Assembly (NCBI GenBank): GCA_934270565.1
Contig: CAKQPR010000004.1
Coordinates: 1-64,000 of the forward strand
Origin: an uncultured Clostridia bacterium
Lineage (GTDB): Bacteria > Bacillota > Clostridia > Christensenellales > Pumilibacteraceae
Length of the DNA stretch: 64,000 nt
Direction: 5' to 3'
Shown here piece after piece: positions 60,397-64,000 of the stretch. Numbering within the stretch: position 1 is the stretch's first letter; the number at the start of each line of letters is the position of its first letter. The position numbers and the translations under genes are program-made. The notes beneath the pieces were generated by a model. That model saw only the letters and a list, made by a program, of their open reading frames with translations. It searched no databases and was not told the origin of the DNA.

Positions 60397-61659
60397 ATGA
60401 AAACGGAAACCAAATGCGTTCAGGCAGGCTACGAACCGAAAAACGGCGAACCGCGCGTTCTGCCGATCGCAATGAGCACGACTTTCAAGTACGATTCGAC
60501 CAAAGAAGTCGGCGATCTTTTCGACCTCAAAGCGGACGGATTTTTCTATACACGCATCGGCAATCCGACGACGGCGGCGGTCGAAAACAAGATAGCCGCG
60601 CTCGAAGGCGGCGCGGGCGCAATGCTCACCTCGAGCGGTCAGGCGGCTTCTTTTCTTTCGATACTCAACATAGCGACGGCGGGCGATCATATCATTGCTT
60701 CCACCGACATTTACGGCGGTACGACCAACCTTCTCGCCGTTACGCTGAAAAAAATCGGTATAGACGTCACTCTGATGAAACTCGACGATCTCGAAGAGGT
60801 GGAAAAGGCGATCCGCCCGAACACCAAGGCGATTTTCGGCGAAACGCTCGCAAACCCCGCGCTTACCGTGCTCGATATTCAGCCCCTCGCTAAGCTCGCT
60901 CACAAACATAAGATCCCGCTCATCGTGGACAATACTTTCGCTACGCCCTGTCTTTGCCGCCCGCTCGAGTGGGGCGCCGATATCGTTGTTCACTCGACCA
61001 GCAAATACCTCGACGGACACGCGGTCGCGCTCGGCGGCGTAATCGTGGACGGCGGCAAATTCGACTGGGAAAAGAGCGGCAAATTCGACTGTCTCGTTCA
61101 GCCCGACGAAAGCTATCACGGACTGAGCTATACCAAGACTTTCGGAAACGCCGCGTATATCGTCAAAGCCCGCGTACAGCTTATGCGCGACCTCGGCTCG
61201 ACCCCCTCGCCGATGAACGCGTTCCTGCTCGACCTCGGAATCCAGACCCTCCACCTTCGTATGGAGCGCCATTCCGAAAACGCGCTCGCCGTCGCGAAAT
61301 ACCTCTCCCGCCACCCGAAAGTGAAAAGCGTGACGTACCCCGCGCTCGAAAGCGACAAGGGTTACGAACTTTGCAACAAGTACCTCGGCGGCAAGGGCAG
61401 CGGAGTAATAAGCTTCGAGCTCGGCTCGTACGAAGCCTGCGTTAAGTTTATGGATTCGCTCCGTCTCGCCGCAATCGTCGTTCACGTCGCGGACGCGCGC
61501 ACGGGCGTTCTTCACCCCGCGTCGTCCACGCACCGCCAGCTCACCGACGAGCAGCTCGTCGCCGCCGGCATAAGCAAAGGAACGGTAAGGCTCAGCGTCG
61601 GTATCGAAAACGCCGACGATATTATCGCGGATCTGGCGCAGGCGCTCGTGAACGCGTAA
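60397..61659 (+). CDS. metY: O-acetylhomoserine sulfhydrylase-like PLP enzyme (MetY type)
   Basis: 420 residues, the MetY length. Cys/Met metabolism PLP fold with YTRIGNPTTAAVENKIAALE, SSGQAASFLSIL, VDNTFATP and the PLP Lys in HSTSKYLDGH, then PESSYHGL-like QPDESYHGLSY. MetY makes homocysteine from O-acetylhomoserine and sulfide; methionine gamma-lyase and related enzymes share the fold, so the exact reaction is not certain. Start after ACGGAGG. A PucR-type regulator follows 12 bp later. Confidence 0.88.
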   Translation: MKTETKCVQAGYEPKNGEPRVLPIAMSTTFKYDSTKEVGDLFDLKADGFFYTRIGNPTTAAVENKIAALEGGAGAMLTSSGQAASFLSILNIATAGDHIIASTDIYGGTTNLLAVTLKKIGIDVTLMKLDDLEEVEKAIRPNTKAIFGETLANPALTVLDIQPLAKLAHKHKIPLIVDNTFATPCLCRPLEWGADIVVHSTSKYLDGHAVALGGVIVDGGKFDWEKSGKFDCLVQPDESYHGLSYTKTFGNAAYIVKARVQLMRDLGSTPSPMNAFLLDLGIQTLHLRMERHSENALAVAKYLSRHPKVKSVTYPALESDKGYELCNKYLGGKGSGVISFELGSYEACVKFMDSLRLAAIVVHVADARTGVLHPASSTHRQLTDEQLVAAGISKGTVRLSVGIENADDIIADLAQALVNA

Positions 61660-61671
61660 AAGGAGACCGAT

Positions 61672-62700
61672 TTGAAACAGGACGCTTTTCGGAAAATAAG
61701 CGAGCAGACGGGGCTCGAATTCGCCGTCTGGCTCGGCTACGGCGAGCTTTTGTACGCCACGCAAGGCTTCGACGTCGCTTTCCGCAACATAAAAACGAGC
61801 GAAACGGGCGTCGATCGGGCATCGGGCGTTGCTTGCGCGCGCTCCAAAACCCGCTCGGGCGACGTTCTCGTAGCCGTCAAAGGCGTGGGCACAACCGAAA
61901 GTAACTATGCCCGCATAATCGCCGAGCTCGTCGAACCTGCCGAAACGCCGGGCAGAAAAGATCCCGCGGACAAGCTGAAACTACTTCTTATCGGTGAACT
62001 CGACGGAGTGAGGGAAAATATCCTGCGCGAAGATTATTCGGATTTTTCGTTCAACCATTACGCAATGTGCGTTCGGGGCGACAAACGCGTTATAAAACCC
62101 GTCCGCGCGTTCCTCACCGCAATGTGCGAAAAGAACGATATCGTAGTCGAAACGAGCGAAAATATGCTCGCGTACTTCCGCGAGGTCGTGCCCGACGACG
62201 AATACAGCTCGGCTACCGAATTCGCTTCGGTACTGTACGAAAACGCGCGCGAAGAGGTCCGTAAAGACTTCGACGTCGCGGTAGTGGGCACCGTCCGCTC
62301 GTTCGACGAATTCCGCGAGAGTTACTCGAAAATGCTTTTTACTCTCGAAACGGGCAAGAAAGTCTCGCCCGCGAGCGGCGTTTACGCATACAAGGACTAC
62401 GTTCTTTATAAGATCCTCGGCGATCAACCCAAAGAAAAGCTCGAAAAATACCGCGATTCGCTCATCGAAAAGAACTGCGCCGCGATCATCGCCGATCCCG
62501 AGCTTATGGAAACCGCCGAAGCGTTCATGAACAATTCGCTCAACGTATCCGAAACGGGGCGCAATATGTATATACATCGTAATACGCTCATTTATCGGCT
62601 CGATAAAATCGAAAAGGAGTCGGGGCTCAATCTGCGCTCGTTCAACGACGCGGTGCTGCTCAGACTCATAAACACGCTTATAAAACTCACCGAAAAATAA
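61672..62700 (+). CDS. PucR/CdaR-like transcriptional regulator
   Basis: 342 residues from the TTG at 61672, after AAGGAG. The central part (about 85-260) is a GGDEF-like or CdaR sensor region without a recognised ligand motif. The C-terminus has the PucR HTH_30 element (NMYIHRNTLIYRLDKIEKES, then SFNDAVLLRLI). Such regulators respond to metabolites; being next to MetY suggests control of sulfur amino acid genes, which is inference. Overlapping or other promoters were not seen; it is likely co-transcribed with metY. Confidence 0.85.
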   Translation: MKQDAFRKISEQTGLEFAVWLGYGELLYATQGFDVAFRNIKTSETGVDRASGVACARSKTRSGDVLVAVKGVGTTESNYARIIAELVEPAETPGRKDPADKLKLLLIGELDGVRENILREDYSDFSFNHYAMCVRGDKRVIKPVRAFLTAMCEKNDIVVETSENMLAYFREVVPDDEYSSATEFASVLYENAREEVRKDFDVAVVGTVRSFDEFRESYSKMLFTLETGKKVSPASGVYAYKDYVLYKILGDQPKEKLEKYRDSLIEKNCAAIIADPELMETAEAFMNNSLNVSETGRNMYIHRNTLIYRLDKIEKESGLNLRSFNDAVLLRLINTLIKLTEK

Positions 62701-62715
62701 CGAGGAGGTAAAAAT

Positions 62716-62979
62716 ATGAAAGAAATCGTTATCGAAGTAGAAGGAATGCGCTGCGGTATGTGCGAAAGCCACGTTTGCGACGCCATACGCCGCGCGAGCG
62801 AGAAGGTTAAAAAAGTTACCGCTTCGCACCTTAAAAACAACGCCGTCGTAATCGCCGAGGACGAGCTCGAGCCCGAAATTCTCACCGCCGCGATCGCCGC
62901 GCAGGGTTACGGAGTAGGCGCGGTTTCCGAAAAGCCTTACGAGAAAAAGGGTTTCTTTGCGAAACTGTTCAAAAAATAA
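62716..62979 (+). CDS. heavy-metal-associated (HMA) domain protein
   Basis: 87 residues. HMA fold with metal motif GMRCGMCESHVCDAI (CxxC) and the family's alternating beta-helix pattern; the extra Cys five residues on is unusual. A Lys/Phe-rich tail (YEKKGFFAKLFKK) extends beyond the domain. Copper chaperones and trafficking proteins look like this, but no copper ATPase or CsoR gene is present here. Start ATG after GAGGAGG. Terminator follows. Confidence 0.9.
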   Translation: MKEIVIEVEGMRCGMCESHVCDAIRRASEKVKKVTASHLKNNAVVIAEDELEPEILTAAIAAQGYGVGAVSEKPYEKKGFFAKLFKK

Positions 62980-63009
62980 GCCTCGAAAACGCTTTATAGC
63001 GCGCTTTTC

Positions 63010-63042
63010 CCGTCCGGAGAATTACGCTTCGGGCGGTTTTTT
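63010..63042 (+). terminator. terminator after the HMA gene
   Basis: CCGTCCG / CGGGCGG (7 bp, one G-U) followed by six T. Confidence 0.8.
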
Positions 63043-63158
63043 ACGCCGTACTCCGAATAAAAATACACGTTTTATAAATAATTATTCGGCGCGACCGTCT
63101 CACCCGATTTTATGCCGATAAATAAGATAAAAAACGAATAAAAATACACCCGAAACGG

Positions 63159-63187
63159 TTGAAAAAAATAGCGGAATATGGTATAAT
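63159..63187 (+). promoter_or_regulatory. promoter of the topoisomerase gene
   Basis: TTGAAA (63159-63164), 17 bp, TATAAT (63182-63187). The 15-mer CGAATAAAAATACAC occurs at 63054-63068 and 63135-63149, just upstream. Confidence 0.85.
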
Positions 63188-63232
63188 TAAACGAGGAAAC
63201 AAAACCGAAATCTAACGAAAAACGGAGGAGAA

Positions 63233-64000
63233 ATGGCTAACCATTACAATGCCGGAGACATTCAGGTACTCGAAGGGCTTGACGCGGTCCGCGTCAGACC
63301 GGGTATGTATATCGGCTCGACGGGCGCGCGCGGACTTCATCATATTTTGTGGGAAATCGTGGACAACGGTATGGACGAGGTGGCTAACGGCTACGGCGAC
63401 ACCATACGCGTTACGCTTCACGCCGACGGAACGGCGACGGTCGAGGACAACGGGCGAGGTATACCCGTCGATATTCACCCGCAGATGAAAGTCAGCGGCG
63501 TGGAAGTCGTATTCACTCAGCTTCACGCGGGCGGCAAGTTCGACAACAGCAACTATTCGCACTCCGGCGGACTTCACGGCGTGGGCGCTTCGGTCACGAA
63601 CGCGCTTTCGCGTTGGCTCAACGTCGAAGTTTACAAGAACGGCACGACTTACGCCATGAGCTTCGAGTCGGTCGAACGCGACGGAAAAGTCCACGGCGGC
63701 ACGGTGAAATCGCACCTCGTCGATACCAAAGTAAAGACCACGCACACGGGCACTAAAATTACCTTTATGCCCGACGACCGCATTTTCGAAACGGTCAAAT
63801 TCAATACCGATACGGTGCGCCGCCGTCTCAAAGAACTCGCGTTTCTCAACAGGGGCGCGCACATTTTCCTTACCGACGAGCGCGTCGCGTTCGGCAACGG
63901 CTTCTACACGCAGGAATTCTTCTACGAGGGCGGTATATCCGATTTCGTCCGCGACCTCAACGAGACGAAAACGCCCGCGTTCCCCGATCCGATTCTGATC
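63233..64000 (+). CDS. type IIA DNA topoisomerase subunit B, partial (ParE or GyrB)
   Basis: 256 residues are in the window and the gene runs off the right edge. Start ATG 63233 after CGGAGGAG. GHKL ATPase domain with VLEGLDAVRVRPGMYIGST, EIVDNGMDEVANGYG, EDNGRGIPVDIH and GGLHGVGASVTNAL (ATP lid). GyrB and ParE share these motifs. WEIVDNGMDEVANGYG and the absence of dnaA-dnaN-recF nearby lean towards ParE, but this cannot be settled from the N-terminus alone. Confidence 0.93.
   Translation, partial: MANHYNAGDIQVLEGLDAVRVRPGMYIGSTGARGLHHILWEIVDNGMDEVANGYGDTIRVTLHADGTATVEDNGRGIPVDIHPQMKVSGVEVVFTQLHAGGKFDNSNYSHSGGLHGVGASVTNALSRWLNVEVYKNGTTYAMSFESVERDGKVHGGTVKSHLVDTKVKTTHTGTKITFMPDDRIFETVKFNTDTVRRRLKELAFLNRGAHIFLTDERVAFGNGFYTQEFFYEGGISDFVRDLNETKTPAFPDPILI

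Overview
The window looks like a chromosomal segment of an endospore-forming, Gram-positive (Bacillota, Clostridia-type) anaerobe. The evidence is the set of sporulation and germination genes (spoIIE, a GerA-type germinant receptor operon, spoIVFB, yqfC-yqfD), a T-box leader on tyrS, the Bacillota gene order yqfC-yqfD-phoH-pgpH-ybeY-era-yqzL-recO, and very regular sigma-A type promoters (TTGNNN, 17 bp, TATAAT). GC content looks close to half (not measured). The abundance of short dispersed repeats is typical of uncultured gut Clostridia. An order such as Christensenellales is only a guess. No rRNA, prophage, CRISPR array, transposase or plasmid gene was seen.

Layout. 1-5 kb: a 72-bp tandem repeat at the window edge, dnaN with a perfect consensus promoter, and a heterodimeric ABC exporter. 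5-15 kb: an N-acetylhexosamine kinase, spoIIE, an apparently leaderless membrane/acidic protein coupled to an MFS transporter, a ROK glucokinase, tyrS under a T-box, and a Lys/Glu-rich DUF2188 protein. 16-20 kb: a PhoP/PhoR-like two-component system next to a Na/phosphate symporter that has an array of PHO-box-like 11-bp repeats upstream. 21-25 kb: a DUF421 protein, ispDF, rqcP-like, proS, mgsA. 25.3-25.6 kb: tRNA-Ala and tRNA-Ile, then about 2 kb of dispersed repeats. 27.6-35 kb: DUF378 and XRE genes, a germination operon, spoIVFB, RNase G. 35-40 kb: a second two-component system, fakA-fakB, an HD hydrolase. 40.8-46.9 kb: one gene for a 2027-residue exported repeat protein with no recognisable family. 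47.9-48.9 kb: murG between repeat blocks. 50.4-56.7 kb: the yqfC to recO operon. 56.9-62.9 kb: a second DegV protein, an ApbE / NusG-domain-II / Gx-transporter module, YigZ, MetY, a PucR regulator and a heavy-metal-binding protein. 63.2 kb to the end: a partial type IIA topoisomerase B subunit.

The long intergenic spaces (6.4-6.9, 15.3-15.9, 19.8-20.8, 25.6-27.5, 47.0-47.8, 48.9-50.4 kb) are nearly all built from a few families of dispersed, palindromic, partly nested repeats. One module, present five times, folds into two hairpins, and one copy carries paired compensatory changes. It is among the best candidates for something undescribed, together with the giant repeat protein.
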